A stretch of 64,000 bases of DNA. Source: an uncultured Lachnoclostridium sp. Lineage in GTDB: Bacteria > Bacillota > Clostridia > Lachnospirales > Lachnospiraceae. Positions within the stretch are counted from its first letter, which is position 1; every line of letters starts with the position of its first letter. Of the stretch, positions 36,974-46,594 are shown piece after piece. Below the pieces are notes generated by a model. The model was not told the DNA's origin. It did not search any database and saw only the letters and a program-made list of their open reading frames with translations. The stretch covers positions 186,001 to 250,000 of the forward strand of contig CAMKRZ010000001.1 of the NCBI GenBank assembly GCA_946415315.1. Direction: 5' to 3'. A program made the translations under genes and the position numbers.

Positions 36974-38458
36974 ATGAGACGACACGGATTTGACAACGAC
37001 AAGTACATTGAGATGCAGTCGGCGCACATCAGAGAGCGGATCAGCAAGTTCGGAGGCAAGTTGTACCTGGAATTCGGAGGAAAGCTTTTCGACGATTTTC
37101 ATGCTTCCCGTGTTCTGCCGGGCTTTCAGCCGGACAGTAAGATCCGCATGCTCGCCCAGATCAAGGACGATGCGGAGATCGTTCTTGCCATTAATGCCAA
37201 CGATATCGTCAATAATAAAATGCGTGCGGATCTGAGCATCACGTACGACCTTGATGTGCTTCGCCTGATCGACGCGTTCCGTGATTACGGCATGTACGTC
37301 GGAAGCGTTGTCCTGACGCAGTACATTGAGCAGCAGGCCGTGGTCAACTACGAGAAGAAACTTCGCGAACTCGGGCTGAAGGTATATCGCCACTATCGCA
37401 TTGAGGGTTATCCGGCCAACGTCTCCCGGATCGTGAGCGACGAGGGACTCGGACGCAACGACTACATTGAGACCACGCGTCCTCTTGTCGTAGTGACGGC
37501 GCCCGGCCCCGGCAGCGGAAAAATGGCGACATGCCTCTCGCAGCTGTACCATGAACATAAGCGCGGTATCCGCGCCGGTTATGCCAAGTTCGAGACGTTC
37601 CCAATCTGGAATCTGGCGCTGAAGCATCCGGTAAATCTTGCGTATGAGGCCGCCACGGCGGATCTCAACGATGTGAATATGATCGATCCGTTCCACCTCG
37701 AGGCATACGGCACCACGACGGTCAACTACAACCGCGATGTCGAGATTTTCCCCGTACTGAACGCGATCTTCGAGCGTATCTACGGCTCGTCGCCGTACAA
37801 GTCGCCGACCGATATGGGTGTCAATATGGCAGGCAACTGCATCGTCGATGATGAGGCTGTCTGCGAGGCTTCGAAGGAGGAGATTGTGCGCCGCTACTAC
37901 GCGACGATGTGCGATCGCCGCAAGGCGCGCGCCACGTCCGAGGCGGTCGGAAAGATCGAGCTTCTCATGGAGAAGGCCGGCACCAGTTCTGCGGATCGTA
38001 GGGTCGTTTCCGCAGCGCTCAGCAAATCGGCAGAGACCGGCAATGCGCCCGCTGTTGCCATCGAGCTCAACGACGGCCGCATCGTCACCGGCAAAACTTC
38101 GGACCTTCTCGGAGCTTCCTCGGCAGCGCTTCTGAATGCGCTGAAGGCACTGGCAGGCATCGATGATTCCGTCAACCTTCTGTCCCCGACGCTGATTGAG
38201 CCGATCCAGGATCTGAAGATCAATCATCTCGGCAACCATAACCCCCGTCTTCACACGGACGAGGTGCTGATCGCGCTGTCCGTCTGCGCGACGCAGGACG
38301 ATCTCGCGGAGCTTGCCATGCAGCAGCTTGAGAACCTTCGCGACTGTGAAGTACACAGCACCGTAATCCTTTCTGCTGTGGACGAGGGCGTATTCCGTAA
38401 ACTCGGCACGCATCTTACCAGCGAGCCGGTCTACGAAACCAAGAAACTGTATCATTGA
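36974..38458 (+). CDS. DUF1846 domain-containing protein
   Basis: 494 residues, the normal size of the family. Recognisable are the N-terminal [18 protein letters not shown] and [22 protein letters not shown], and the P-loop-like [23 protein letters not shown]. The family is conserved in Firmicutes with known structures but no established function. The neighbouring asnA gene starts 12 bases later, a conserved-looking link in this group. Confidence 0.92.
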   Translation: MRRHGFDNDKYIEMQSAHIRERISKFGGKLYLEFGGKLFDDFHASRVLPGFQPDSKIRMLAQIKDDAEIVLAINANDIVNNKMRADLSITYDLDVLRLIDAFRDYGMYVGSVVLTQYIEQQAVVNYEKKLRELGLKVYRHYRIEGYPANVSRIVSDEGLGRNDYIETTRPLVVVTAPGPGSGKMATCLSQLYHEHKRGIRAGYAKFETFPIWNLALKHPVNLAYEAATADLNDVNMIDPFHLEAYGTTTVNYNRDVEIFPVLNAIFERIYGSSPYKSPTDMGVNMAGNCIVDDEAVCEASKEEIVRRYYATMCDRRKARATSEAVGKIELLMEKAGTSSADRRVVSAALSKSAETGNAPAVAIELNDGRIVTGKTSDLLGASSAALLNALKALAGIDDSVNLLSPTLIEPIQDLKINHLGNHNPRLHTDEVLIALSVCATQDDLAELAMQQLENLRDCEVHSTVILSAVDEGVFRKLGTHLTSEPVYETKKLYH

Positions 38459-38470
38459 GGTAATGTATTC

Positions 38471-39481
38471 ATGGAAAGATGTTATATCCCCGAGGGCTAT
38501 AAGGCCGCTCTCTCAAACAGGGAAACGCAGATTGCGATCAAGAAAGTCAAGGACTACTTCCAGCGTGAACTTGCGACGCAGCTCAATCTGCACCGCGTGA
38601 CGGCACCGCTGTTCGTGACGCCGGAGTCGGGTCTGAACGACAACCTCAACGGCGTGGAGCGCCCGGTCGTGTTCGGCATCAAGGAGCGCAATGAGGCGCA
38701 GGTGGAGATCGTGCACTCCCTTGCCAAATGGAAGCGCATGGCTCTCGCAAAATACGGCTTTCGCGTAGGGGAAGGTCTCTACACGGACATGAACGCCGTA
38801 CGCCGGGATGAGGACACGGACAACATTCACTCCATTTTCGTGGATCAGTGGGACTGGGAGAAAGTCATCACGAAGGAACAGCGCACGGAGGAGTATCTTC
38901 GCAAGACCGTCAAGGAAGTCTACGAGGCGCTCCGCGTGACGGAGAAATATATCGCAAACCAGTATGACTACGTTCAGTGCATCCTTCCGGAGGAGATTAC
39001 TTTCATCACCTCCCAGGAGCTTCTCGACCTCTATCCGGACAAGACGGTGAAAGAGCGCGAGTACCTTGCCGTAAAGGAGTACGGTGCCGTGTTTATCATG
39101 CAGATCGGCGATCTCCTCAGCAACGGAGAGAAGCACGACGGACGTGCGCCGGACTATGATGACTGGCAGCTGAACGGCGACATCCTGGTGTATTATCCGG
39201 TGGATGATATCGCGCTTGAGCTGTCCTCCATGGGCATTCGCGTGGACGAAATCTCCCTGCAGAGCCAGCTTACGAAGGCGGGCTGCCCGGAGCGCGCGAA
39301 ACTGGATTTCCAGAAGGCGCTCCTGGAGGGAAAACTTCCTTACACTGTCGGCGGCGGTATTGGTCAGTCGCGTATCTGTATGTTCTTCCTGCGCAAGGCG
39401 CACATCGGGGAGGTACAGGTCTCCGTATGGCCGGATGAGGCGGTGGCGTACGCGGCTTCGCGCGGAGTGGAGCTTCTGTAA
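38471..39481 (+). CDS. asnA: Aspartate-ammonia ligase
   Basis: 336 residues, matching Asn[54 protein letters not shown] and [14 protein letters not shown] are diagnostic of this class II-like synthetase. It makes asparagine from aspartate, ammonia and ATP. It is the last gene of an HD-GYP-DUF1846-asnA run closed by a terminator. Confidence 0.96.
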   Translation: MERCYIPEGYKAALSNRETQIAIKKVKDYFQRELATQLNLHRVTAPLFVTPESGLNDNLNGVERPVVFGIKERNEAQVEIVHSLAKWKRMALAKYGFRVGEGLYTDMNAVRRDEDTDNIHSIFVDQWDWEKVITKEQRTEEYLRKTVKEVYEALRVTEKYIANQYDYVQCILPEEITFITSQELLDLYPDKTVKEREYLAVKEYGAVFIMQIGDLLSNGEKHDGRAPDYDDWQLNGDILVYYPVDDIALELSSMGIRVDEISLQSQLTKAGCPERAKLDFQKALLEGKLPYTVGGGIGQSRICMFFLRKAHIGEVQVSVWPDEAVAYAASRGVELL

Positions 39482-39555
39482 GCTGCCGGCGAAAGGCTTT
39501 TTTGCCCGAATGGACATGCGTGAACGCAGAGCGTATTCAGCAGTGAATTACGAGG

Positions 39556-39578
39556 AGGCTGCCTGTGGCAGCCTTTTT
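39556..39578 (+). terminator. Rho-independent terminator after asnA
   Basis: AGGCTGCC (39556-39563), loop TGT, GGCAGCCT (39567-39574), then TTTT. Confidence 0.92.
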
Positions 39579-39647
39579 GTGCGATAAACGGTGATGTTGA
39601 TCGCCGGATGTAGGAAAGCCTGCGGGAAGCGGGAAGAGGATTGTCTG

Positions 39648-40370
39648 ATGAAGGATCGTCGCTCGGAATGGTTGGATGGTGTGAAGCAGGGGATTCCGAT
39701 CGCCTGCGGGTACTTCTTTGTATCCTTCACGTTCGGCATTCTCGGCGCATCTCTCGGTTTCCGATGGTGGGAATCCGTGCTGATCTCCATGACGAACCTC
39801 ACGAGCGCAGGACAGGTAGCCGGTGTCCGGACAATCTCCGCGGGAGGTTCGATCGCGGAACTTGCCCTGTCACAGCTGATCATCAATCTGCGGTATTCCC
39901 TAATGGGAATCTCGCTCTCGCAAAATACGGACGATGATTTTGTTGGCGCGAAACGGGCGGTGCTCGGGTTCGGGATTACGGATGAGATCTACGCGGTGGC
40001 GGTCAACCGGCCGAAACCGGTTTCGTCCTGGTTCTTTCTGGGACTGATGTTTCTGCCGTACTTCGGATGGACACTCGGCACGCTTGCGGGAGCTCTGTTC
40101 GGAGGCGTGCTTCCGTCTTCCGTGACGGATGTCATGACGCTGGCCATCTACGGAATGTTCATCGCGATCGTGCTCCCGAAGACAAAGTTGGAAAAGGGAG
40201 TTCGCGTTGTGGCACTGCTTGCGGCTGCCGTCAGCTGCCTTCTGTATTTTACGCCGGTGCTGTCACGGATTCCGGTCGGTTTCGCGATCATCATCTGCGC
40301 TGTTGTAGCGGCGCTTGCCGGTGCGTGGTTCCTTCCGGTTCCGGAGATCGGAGGTGACGGCGATGCATGA
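39648..40370 (+). CDS. azlC: AzlC-family branched-chain amino-acid exporter, large subunit
   Basis: 240 residues from ATG 39648 (AAGAGG about 9 bases upstream; a longer frame from 39591 has no site). The start GVKQGIPIACGYFFVSFTFGILG is typical; LTSAGQVAGV and LIINLRYSLMGISLSQ follow, with about seven membrane helices. With AzlD it exports branched-chain amino acids or analogues. Its stop overlaps the azlD start. Confidence 0.9.
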   Translation: MKDRRSEWLDGVKQGIPIACGYFFVSFTFGILGASLGFRWWESVLISMTNLTSAGQVAGVRTISAGGSIAELALSQLIINLRYSLMGISLSQNTDDDFVGAKRAVLGFGITDEIYAVAVNRPKPVSSWFFLGLMFLPYFGWTLGTLAGALFGGVLPSSVTDVMTLAIYGMFIAIVLPKTKLEKGVRVVALLAAAVSCLLYFTPVLSRIPVGFAIIICAVVAALAGAWFLPVPEIGGDGDA

Positions 40371-40677
40371 TTTCTTCGTCTATGCCGTGGTGATGATGGC
40401 AGTGGCGTACCTGGTGCGCGCCGTGCCGTTTACGCTGTTCCGGAGGAAAGTGAAGAACCGCTTTGTGCGGTCATTTCTGTACTATATCCCGTACGCCGTA
40501 CTCACGGCGATGACGGTTCCCGCTGCGTGGTATGCGACGTCTTCCCTTGCGGTTTCCACGTGCGGCCTCGGGGTCGCGGCGATTCTTGCATACCGCGGAC
40601 GCGGGTTGGTGACGGTGTCGCTCGCCGCATGTGCCGGCGCATTTGTCATGATGTTGTTACTGCGTTTAGCAGGGTGA
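40363..40677 (+). CDS. azlD: AzlD-family branched-chain amino-acid exporter, small subunit
   Basis: 104 residues from ATG 40363, inside the last codons of azlC (8-base overlap), with GGAGGTGA upstream. Three to four membrane helices; YLVRAVPFTLFRRKVKNRFVRSFLYYIPYAVL is the family core. The overlap implies coupled translation with AzlC. Confidence 0.9.
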   Translation: MHDFFVYAVVMMAVAYLVRAVPFTLFRRKVKNRFVRSFLYYIPYAVLTAMTVPAAWYATSSLAVSTCGLGVAAILAYRGRGLVTVSLAACAGAFVMMLLLRLAG

Positions 40678-40726
40678 TCATTTTTCGTACAATACCGGAC
40701 AGTATCCGGTTCAGGAGGAAATCTAT

Positions 40727-42097
40727 ATGAACACAATCACACGAAATCGTATTGTCAGGCTTCTGTGCCTGGTGCTGGCGTTGGCGATGCTGACGGCCTG
40801 CGGAAAAAACAATACATCGGGCGAGCCCACCAAAGCGGCGGAGCCTACCGCAACGGCAACTCCTACCCAGGAGGCGACGCCGACGGAAGAGCCGGCAACT
40901 CCTACACCGACGGAGGAGCCCGCGACACCTACTCCGACAGAGGGACCTTCGGAGCAGGAAATCTGGTACAACAATATGATCTCTGATTCACTGATGAGCG
41001 AAGGCAACAACGCCCGCCTTCTTCGCGTCCTTGAGAAGGCGAAGAACGGTGAGGATGTCTATATCGCGACCATCGGCGGCTCCATCACGGAGGGGGCAGG
41101 CGCGTCGCTGTATCTCAACTGCTATGCGTACTCGTTCTTCACCGCGTTTAAGAAGGAGTTCGGCAGGGACGGCGGCAACAACGTACACTTTATCAACGCA
41201 GGCCTTTCGGGCACTCCTTCCACGCTCGGCGTCATCCGCTATCAGCGCGATGTGATCGAGAAAAATGAAGGCCACAAGCCGGACCTTGTCATCGTCGAGT
41301 TCGCAGTCAACGACGCGGACGACCCGACCAACGGTCAGACGTACGAGGGCCTTGTGCGACACGTGTTGCAGGAGGAGAGCGAGCCGGCAGTCATTTTGCT
41401 GTTCAGCGTGTTCAAGTCCAAATGGAACCTGCAGGATCGCCTGAAACCGATCGGGGATTACTATGATCTGCCCATGGTCAGCGTGAAGGACGCTGTCGTG
41501 CCGCGCCTGGAGGACGGTTCCGTCACAAACTACAAGTATTTTTCGGACGAGTATCACCCGACTGATTACGGCCACAAGATCATGCGCGACTGCCTGATGA
41601 ATCTGATCCGCACGATAGCGGAGCAGGAGAAGGAGGAGCCTGTCGCGATCCCGGAGAAAGCGCTGTTGAGCTCGGCGTTTGACAACGTTGTCATGGTCGG
41701 CGCGGACACGGAAGGCGTGACGGTGTCGGCAGGCGGTTTCAAGAGCAAGGACGCCAACGTGTTCTCCACCGCGTTTGAGAAGGATATCTGTTTCCCGGAG
41801 AACTGGATGCACGGCAAGGCTGACGGTGAGGAACCGTTCAAGGTGACGGCAACGTGCCGGTCCATTCTTCTTGCGTACAAGAAGACGACTGCGGATTCGT
41901 TCGGTACAGTTGAGATCCTCGTGGACGGAAAAGTCGTGAAGACTGTGAGCGGCAAGGAAGCAGGCGGTTGGAACAACCCGTATTCGCTTGTTCTTCTCAA
42001 CGAGGCCGAGGCGGCGGAGCACACGCTTGAAGTGCGTATGGCGGAGGGCAGCGAGAGTAAGGAATTCACTGTCCTGGCAGTCGGAATCGGAAGGTAG
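40727..42097 (+). CDS. Extracellular SGNH/GDSL esterase lipoprotein
   Basis: 456 residues. The signal peptide ends in the lipobox LTAC. A Thr/Pro/Glu linker (about residues 27-80) holds three copies of a 9-residue unit. The SGNH domain has IGGSITEGAGA (Ser nucleophile), the GxP-type LSGTPSTLG, FAVNDADD and YHPTDYGH (catalytic His). A C-terminal beta-sandwich of about 120 residues ends the protein. It probably deacetylates or de-esterifies plant polysaccharide at the cell surface. It is a clear paralogue of the cytoplasmic protein at 46595-48298, sharing both domains. Confidence 0.87.
   Translation: MNTITRNRIVRLLCLVLALAMLTACGKNNTSGEPTKAAEPTATATPTQEATPTEEPATPTPTEEPATPTPTEGPSEQEIWYNNMISDSLMSEGNNARLLRVLEKAKNGEDVYIATIGGSITEGAGASLYLNCYAYSFFTAFKKEFGRDGGNNVHFINAGLSGTPSTLGVIRYQRDVIEKNEGHKPDLVIVEFAVNDADDPTNGQTYEGLVRHVLQEESEPAVILLFSVFKSKWNLQDRLKPIGDYYDLPMVSVKDAVVPRLEDGSVTNYKYFSDEYHPTDYGHKIMRDCLMNLIRTIAEQEKEEPVAIPEKALLSSAFDNVVMVGADTEGVTVSAGGFKSKDANVFSTAFEKDICFPENWMHGKADGEEPFKVTATCRSILLAYKKTTADSFGTVEILVDGKVVKTVSGKEAGGWNNPYSLVLLNEAEAAEHTLEVRMAEGSESKEFTVLAVGIGR
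40877..40945 (+). repeat. 27-bp tandem repeat coding a Thr/Pro linker
   Basis: Two full copies (40877-40903, 40904-40930) and a partial third copy encode TPTEEPATP-type units in the SGNH lipoprotein. Confidence 0.8.
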
Positions 42098-42139
42098 TGA
42101 CTTCCCGTTCGCGATCGCGAAAAAATCTGAAAATTCCTC

Positions 42140-42168
42140 TTGATTTTTCGGAAAATCGGAGTTATACT
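42140..42168 (+). promoter_or_regulatory. Promoter of the structured RNA / AAA+ gene
   Basis: TTGATT (42140-42145), 17 bases, TATACT (42163-42168). GGAAAAT lies in the spacer. Confidence 0.6.
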
Positions 42169-42174
42169 AGCGCC

Positions 42175-42337
42175 ACGCTGTCCAGATCGTTGACTCGTTT
42201 TCATTGATCCGATTTATCAAGGGAGACATAATGCGATAGAATAATCTCGAGGACCGTTGTAAGGATGAAGACCAGAAGACATGATGCCGAGAGGCATACT
42301 ATGTCCTTTTGGATCATCCGGCCAACGGTCCTTTTTG
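42175..42337 (+). ncRNA. Terminator-ended structured RNA (leader or small RNA) of unknown class
   Basis: The predicted transcript is about 160 bases. Its 3' half folds into one long interrupted hairpin: GGACCGTTG (42252-42260) with CAACGGTCC (42323-42331), GGATGA with TCATCC, CCAGAAGACAT with ATGTCCTTTTGG, and a GCC-GAGA-GGC tip with a GNRA-type loop. Five T follow. Either it is an independent small RNA, or a leader that attenuates the AAA+ gene at 42493. It matches no riboswitch, T-box, 6S, SRP or tmRNA pattern I know. The remaining parts of 42098-42492 show nothing further. Confidence 0.6.
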
Positions 42338-42492
42338 TTGTGCCGTAACGTACCTTGACAATTGAATCCGCCGATGTACGGACGTTTCAACGGGGAAGCC
42401 TGCGACGAGATGAGCGGGCCAAGGAGAGACGCACCGGCAGACGGCGACATGCAGCTATTGTTTTTTCTTTTACAGAAAGAGAGGCGCAGCAC

Positions 42493-44571
42493 ATGGCAGA
42501 TTATTGGAAGTACACCGCCGGAAATCTCACCAATGTTACCGCATTGACGCTTGAGAAGGGGGAGGATGACTACCCGCGCATGAAGACGCTTGAGCGCGTG
42601 GGTGAGCGGTTCCTTCACTCCGCGATCCTTCTTCCGGAGGGCGAGTTTCTCGGTATTCAGTTGTCGGTGACCGGAGGAACCGAAATGGAATGCACTGCAT
42701 TTTCCGGACCCGGAACCCGCGTTTCCAAGGAGGACTTCAACTGGATCTTCCGGGAATTCGGCAAGGCGAAGGAGACCGCGCCTGCGGACATGCGGGAGTT
42801 GTTCGGGGAAGACCGTACGGTGTACCGCCTCACATCGGTGGTTGGCGGACCGAGGGATACCGACGCGATGGTCGGCAGAGACCGGTACGAGTACTATGAA
42901 GGAAATGCGGAGGACGTGACCGCGTCGTGCTACTTCGGGGACATGTTCAACATGCTGAAAGCGGAGGACGCTGTGGTGCAGATCACCGCAGGCAGTGTTC
43001 CGGCCGGGAAGGCGCAGCACGGCATGATCCTGATCAGCTTTCCGAACAGGATCTCGCTCCGGATGCGGACACTCATCTCACTTGCGTTTCCGCATTTTGC
43101 GGTTGAGGAGATCGGATCGCCGCAGGATTGCGGGGATGACCTCGAATTCCTGTCGGACAGCCGGCTGCTGGACGGAATGACGCGGTTCCTCGGCACACTG
43201 GTTTCGCAGGGGGTGAAGAAGTCCGGGAAGAAAAAAACGGACAGTCAGTACGATGACTGCTTCGATGACGACTTCCTCGAGGTAGGTAACGACGACCTCA
43301 CTCTGTGCGAAGATGACGACGATGCAGGCAGCGGAGGAAACCCGAAGGGCAGCGCGGACGGAAGCGACGCGGACGGAAAGAATCCGAAGAGCGGATCAGG
43401 CGGAAGTGTTGCGGACGGAAAGAACCCGAAAGACGGAGGCAACACCGAAGGTAACAAACCGGATGGAGGAGCGAACGCTACGGCCTCCGGAGGAGACACC
43501 GGAAAACCCACGTCGCTTCGAGCGTTGAATCTGACAATACGCTCCCTGAGTGCTCTTCGACGCGAGGGGATCAACTCGGTTGAGAAGCTCGAGGCGATAA
43601 GCGACGAGGAATTGCGGAGAGCGCGGAGCATCAGCACTGCCTGCGTGGAGGAGATCCGCGAGAAACTGGCAAAGTATCGGGGAAAGGAAAAGCCGGCCCC
43701 TTTGCCGAAAACCTGCTCGGAGCAGCTCGGGGAACTGATCGGACTCGCGGAGGTGAAGAAGCAGGTCGAGCGGATCGCCGCGTTCGCCAGAATGAAGAAG
43801 GCGATGGAGCAGGAAGGGAAACGCGGACTGTCCGTGGCATTGAACATGGAGTTCGTCGGAAATCCCGGAACCGCGAAAACGACGGTCGCCCGGCTCGTCG
43901 CGGGAATATTTTACGAGAACGGACTTCTGGCAAGCCGGGAAATGATCGAGGTCGGAAGGCCGGACCTCGTCGCGCGCTACACCGGGCAGACGGCGGATCA
44001 GGTGAAGAAGGTGTTCCGGCAAGCCAAAGGAAAGCTTTTGTTCATCGACGAAGCATACTCGCTGGTTGATGTGTGGGAGAATTCCTACGGTGACGAGGCG
44101 ATCAACACGATCGTTCAGGAGATGGAGAACAACCGGGAGAACACGATCGTGATCTTTGCCGGGTATCCGGACAAGATGGACGAGTTCTTCAACCGCAACC
44201 ACGGTCTTCGGTCGAGGGTTCCGTTCCGGGTTACTTTCCCGGATTACTCGGCGGAGGAGATGGTCCGGATCGCGGAAAATGAGGTCGTGAAGCGAGGGTT
44301 TTCCGTCACGGCGCCCGCGAGGGAGAGAGTGCTTGAGCTTTGCAGGGCGGAGAAGGGAAAACCGGACAGCGGAAACGGCAGGTTCTGCAGAAATCTCGTG
44401 GAAAATGCGATCCTCGAGTACGCAGCACGCGTGTTCGCTCCCGGCATGGAAGAACCGAACCCGGATTACATCCTTCGCAAGGAGGATTTTCCGGAACTGC
44501 AGAAACAGAAGCCGGAGGAAAAACCGGAGAAAGCAGAGGAGAAGAGAAGGATCATCGGGTTTGTGGCATGA
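42493..44571 (+). CDS. AAA+ ATPase (CbbX/SpoVK type) with an RpoA-CTD-like domain
   Basis: 692 residues from ATG 42493 (AGAAAGAGAGG upstream). Residues 1-250 are an unrecognised domain. An acidic then Gly/Asn/Asp-rich linker follows (about 255-335). Residues about 338-395 closely resemble the C-terminal domain of RNA polymerase alpha (LTIRSLSALRREGINSVEKL, then EELRRARSISTACVEEIREKL). The AAA+ module begins near 407, with P-loop GNPGTAKTT (456-464, Ala for the usual Gly), Walker B LLFIDEAYS and a sensor region IVIFAGYPDKMDEFF. CbbX/SpoVK ATPases remodel partner proteins; the alpha-CTD-like part could bind DNA or protein. Client and process are unknown. Confidence 0.85.
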   Translation: MADYWKYTAGNLTNVTALTLEKGEDDYPRMKTLERVGERFLHSAILLPEGEFLGIQLSVTGGTEMECTAFSGPGTRVSKEDFNWIFREFGKAKETAPADMRELFGEDRTVYRLTSVVGGPRDTDAMVGRDRYEYYEGNAEDVTASCYFGDMFNMLKAEDAVVQITAGSVPAGKAQHGMILISFPNRISLRMRTLISLAFPHFAVEEIGSPQDCGDDLEFLSDSRLLDGMTRFLGTLVSQGVKKSGKKKTDSQYDDCFDDDFLEVGNDDLTLCEDDDDAGSGGNPKGSADGSDADGKNPKSGSGGSVADGKNPKDGGNTEGNKPDGGANATASGGDTGKPTSLRALNLTIRSLSALRREGINSVEKLEAISDEELRRARSISTACVEEIREKLAKYRGKEKPAPLPKTCSEQLGELIGLAEVKKQVERIAAFARMKKAMEQEGKRGLSVALNMEFVGNPGTAKTTVARLVAGIFYENGLLASREMIEVGRPDLVARYTGQTADQVKKVFRQAKGKLLFIDEAYSLVDVWENSYGDEAINTIVQEMENNRENTIVIFAGYPDKMDEFFNRNHGLRSRVPFRVTFPDYSAEEMVRIAENEVVKRGFSVTAPARERVLELCRAEKGKPDSGNGRFCRNLVENAILEYAARVFAPGMEEPNPDYILRKEDFPELQKQKPEEKPEKAEEKRRIIGFVA

Positions 44572-44645
44572 ACCCGGATCAGGCAAGGCAGTGGCGCCGC
44601 AGCGCAGAGTCATGGTGCGGTGGGCGCCCACGGATCAGACAAACA

Positions 44646-44672
44646 GAAGCCGCTGCGGTGTGCAGCGGCTTC
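44646..44672. terminator. Terminator between the convergent AAA+ and GH30 genes
   Basis: GAAGCCGCTGC (44646-44656), 5-base loop, GCAGCGGCTTC (44662-44672), followed by TTGCATTTTC on the plus strand and TGTTTGTC on the minus strand. Confidence 0.8.
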
Positions 44673-44704
44673 TTGCATTTTCAGTGGATTGGTCGTTAAC
44701 CGGA

Positions 44705-46279
44705 TCACGGGAGGGTCTCTTTCTTCGAGGAACCTTCCAGTACGATGGTCGTCACACTCTCACCGGGCAGTTCGACAATGCGGTTGGTATCCAGCGCGCC
44801 GAGATCGCGGTAGAGCATTTCTGCGGTGTAGCCCGCGGTGAAAACGGACTGGAAGCATTTGGAACCCGTAAGATCGTAGTTCTCGAGAGGAAGCTGAACC
44901 TTCGCGGAGTCCGCATTGTTGTTGAGCAGGACGATGACGACTTTCGAGCCGTCCTCACTGCGGTAGGCGCTCAGGCGAACGCCGCTTGCCGACGTGAGGC
45001 TTGCGTCAATGCGGATGTAACCGGGGCGGATAAATTCCGAATAGTGCCGCATGGCATAGTAGTCACCGGTCACCATGTAACCCTTCTCGGACGCGCCGTC
45101 CTTGAAACGCGTGCCGCAGATGATCAGGTTGCCGCAGTCGATGCCGTCAACAGCGCTTCCGGTCCAGACGCCGCCCCAGAAAATGTAGGCGTTGACATTC
45201 TCGTGAATCAGCGAATTGTTGATGACGTTGGCCGTCTCGAGTGCGGTACCGCGGTAGAACTCCGTCTGCCATTTGCGGGCGTTGTATTCCTTCGCGAGGG
45301 AGGCGACACTGCGGAAGTTCATGAGGAACGAATCGTAGTTACAGGTGTTCGTGTCGTCCGAGGATTCGCCGCCGAGATAGAGGTGATGTCCGATGACAGC
45401 CACGCTGTCGGGCTCCTCCGCGATGATCGGACGAAGGTAGCCGCGAAGATCCGTGGGGGCCACGGTCATTGTCTCTGGCGCGACCATCAGCGGGGCGTCA
45501 GCGCCGTAGGAGTCGCGGAAGAGGCGGTAGGTTGCAAGGAACGCCGATGCATAAGATGCGAGTGTATCAGATTCTTCCTTGCCGAACTCACAGCCGTCGT
45601 AGCTGGCCTGGTAATCACACTCGTTCTGAATGCTCACGTAATCCACGGGGATGCCGTATTTTTGATAAGCATCCACGGATTCCTTCCACCAAGCGGCGAA
45701 ATCGTCGTAGACATAGTTTCCGTTCTCATCGCGCTTCAGAGTACCGAACCCGTAGATCGTACCGTTGCTCTTGAGAGATGCGGCAGGGGACCAGCTGGAG
45801 TAGAGCACGGTGACATCCTCGCCGCGTTCCTCTGCCCGTTTCTTCGCAGCTTCGTAGTAGCGCTTGTTCGTGAGCACCGAGGCGTTGAAGGTGCTGTAAC
45901 CGTACTCGTTCTTGAAGCGAAGGATGGTGAAACCCGCGTCCTTGAAGAGAAGATCGAAAACCTCCTCGTAGTGCTGCCGCTGGAAGATCATGTCGGCATA
46001 CCAGGTGAATCCGGCGCCGAAACCATCGATCGTCTGATGCGTTCCCGCAAGGTCAAGCGTCAGCTGGCGCGCGTCGGGATCGATCTCCGGACCCGCCGGC
46101 GTGGGCGTGAGCGTAGCGGTGGGCGTCGACGTCGGCTCCGGTGTGGGTTCTTCCTTCGGAGTGGTGTTGTTGCCGTTGTCGCAGGCGGTAAGCGCGACGC
46201 AGATCATCATTGCAAGAAGGAAAATGATACATTTTCCGCCGAATCGGCGAAGAAAAGTTGTGTTCGTTGTACTGTTCAT
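44705..46279 (-). CDS. GH30-family glycosidase lipoprotein (glucuronoxylanase-like)
   Basis: 524 residues from ATG 46279 (AAAGGA 8 bases upstream). The signal peptide ends in LTAC; a Thr/Pro/Glu linker precedes the catalytic barrel. GTHQTIDGFGAGFTWYA opens the GH30 fold. The acid/base Glu is in SIQNECDY and the nucleophile Glu in KWQTEFYRG. The C-terminal beta-domain (VRLSAYRSEDGSKVVIVLLNNN) is the usual side sandwich of the family. It likely cuts glucuronoxylan or a related beta-glycan at the cell surface; subfamily is not certain. Confidence 0.87.
   Translation of the reverse strand: MNSTTNTTFLRRFGGKCIIFLLAMMICVALTACDNGNNTTPKEEPTPEPTSTPTATLTPTPAGPEIDPDARQLTLDLAGTHQTIDGFGAGFTWYADMIFQRQHYEEVFDLLFKDAGFTILRFKNEYGYSTFNASVLTNKRYYEAAKKRAEERGEDVTVLYSSWSPAASLKSNGTIYGFGTLKRDENGNYVYDDFAAWWKESVDAYQKYGIPVDYVSIQNECDYQASYDGCEFGKEESDTLASYASAFLATYRLFRDSYGADAPLMVAPETMTVAPTDLRGYLRPIIAEEPDSVAVIGHHLYLGGESSDDTNTCNYDSFLMNFRSVASLAKEYNARKWQTEFYRGTALETANVINNSLIHENVNAYIFWGGVWTGSAVDGIDCGNLIICGTRFKDGASEKGYMVTGDYYAMRHYSEFIRPGYIRIDASLTSASGVRLSAYRSEDGSKVVIVLLNNNADSAKVQLPLENYDLTGSKCFQSVFTAGYTAEMLYRDLGALDTNRIVELPGESVTTIVLEGSSKKETLP
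46219..46237. repeat. Inverted pair of the GGAAAATG octamer inside the GH30 signal peptide
   Basis: GGAAAATG (46219-46226), ATA, CATTTTCC (46230-46237). It codes the GGKCIIFL part of the export signal. Confidence 0.8.
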
Positions 46280-46413
46280 GGGAAAATCCTTTCTGTTCTT
46301 TCCGTTCCCATGAAGTATAGCAAAAACTGCGGGATTCGGCAAGGTGAAAACACAAGGCGGCCGGGAAACGCCGAAAACCTTTGAAAACCGGGCCGAAAAG
46401 TGGAAAGAACCAC

Positions 46414-46442
46414 TTACATTCCATGTGCAGGTATGGTATAAT
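46414..46442 (+). promoter_or_regulatory. Promoter of the cytoplasmic SGNH gene
   Basis: TTACAT (46414-46419), 17 bases, TATAAT (46437-46442), with an extended -10 TG at 46434-46435. Confidence 0.75.
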
Positions 46443-46594
46443 AGCCGAGATAGTGGAAAAATGTGCCCATTGTCCGGAATGTGTTGATCAACAGGATCGT
46501 TTTATGCCGCCGACGATGGGGAACATGGCATCGAAACTATGCGGATCGATTCGGATCTGCATTGCGATAAGAGAAAAAGGAGACTGACAGACGC

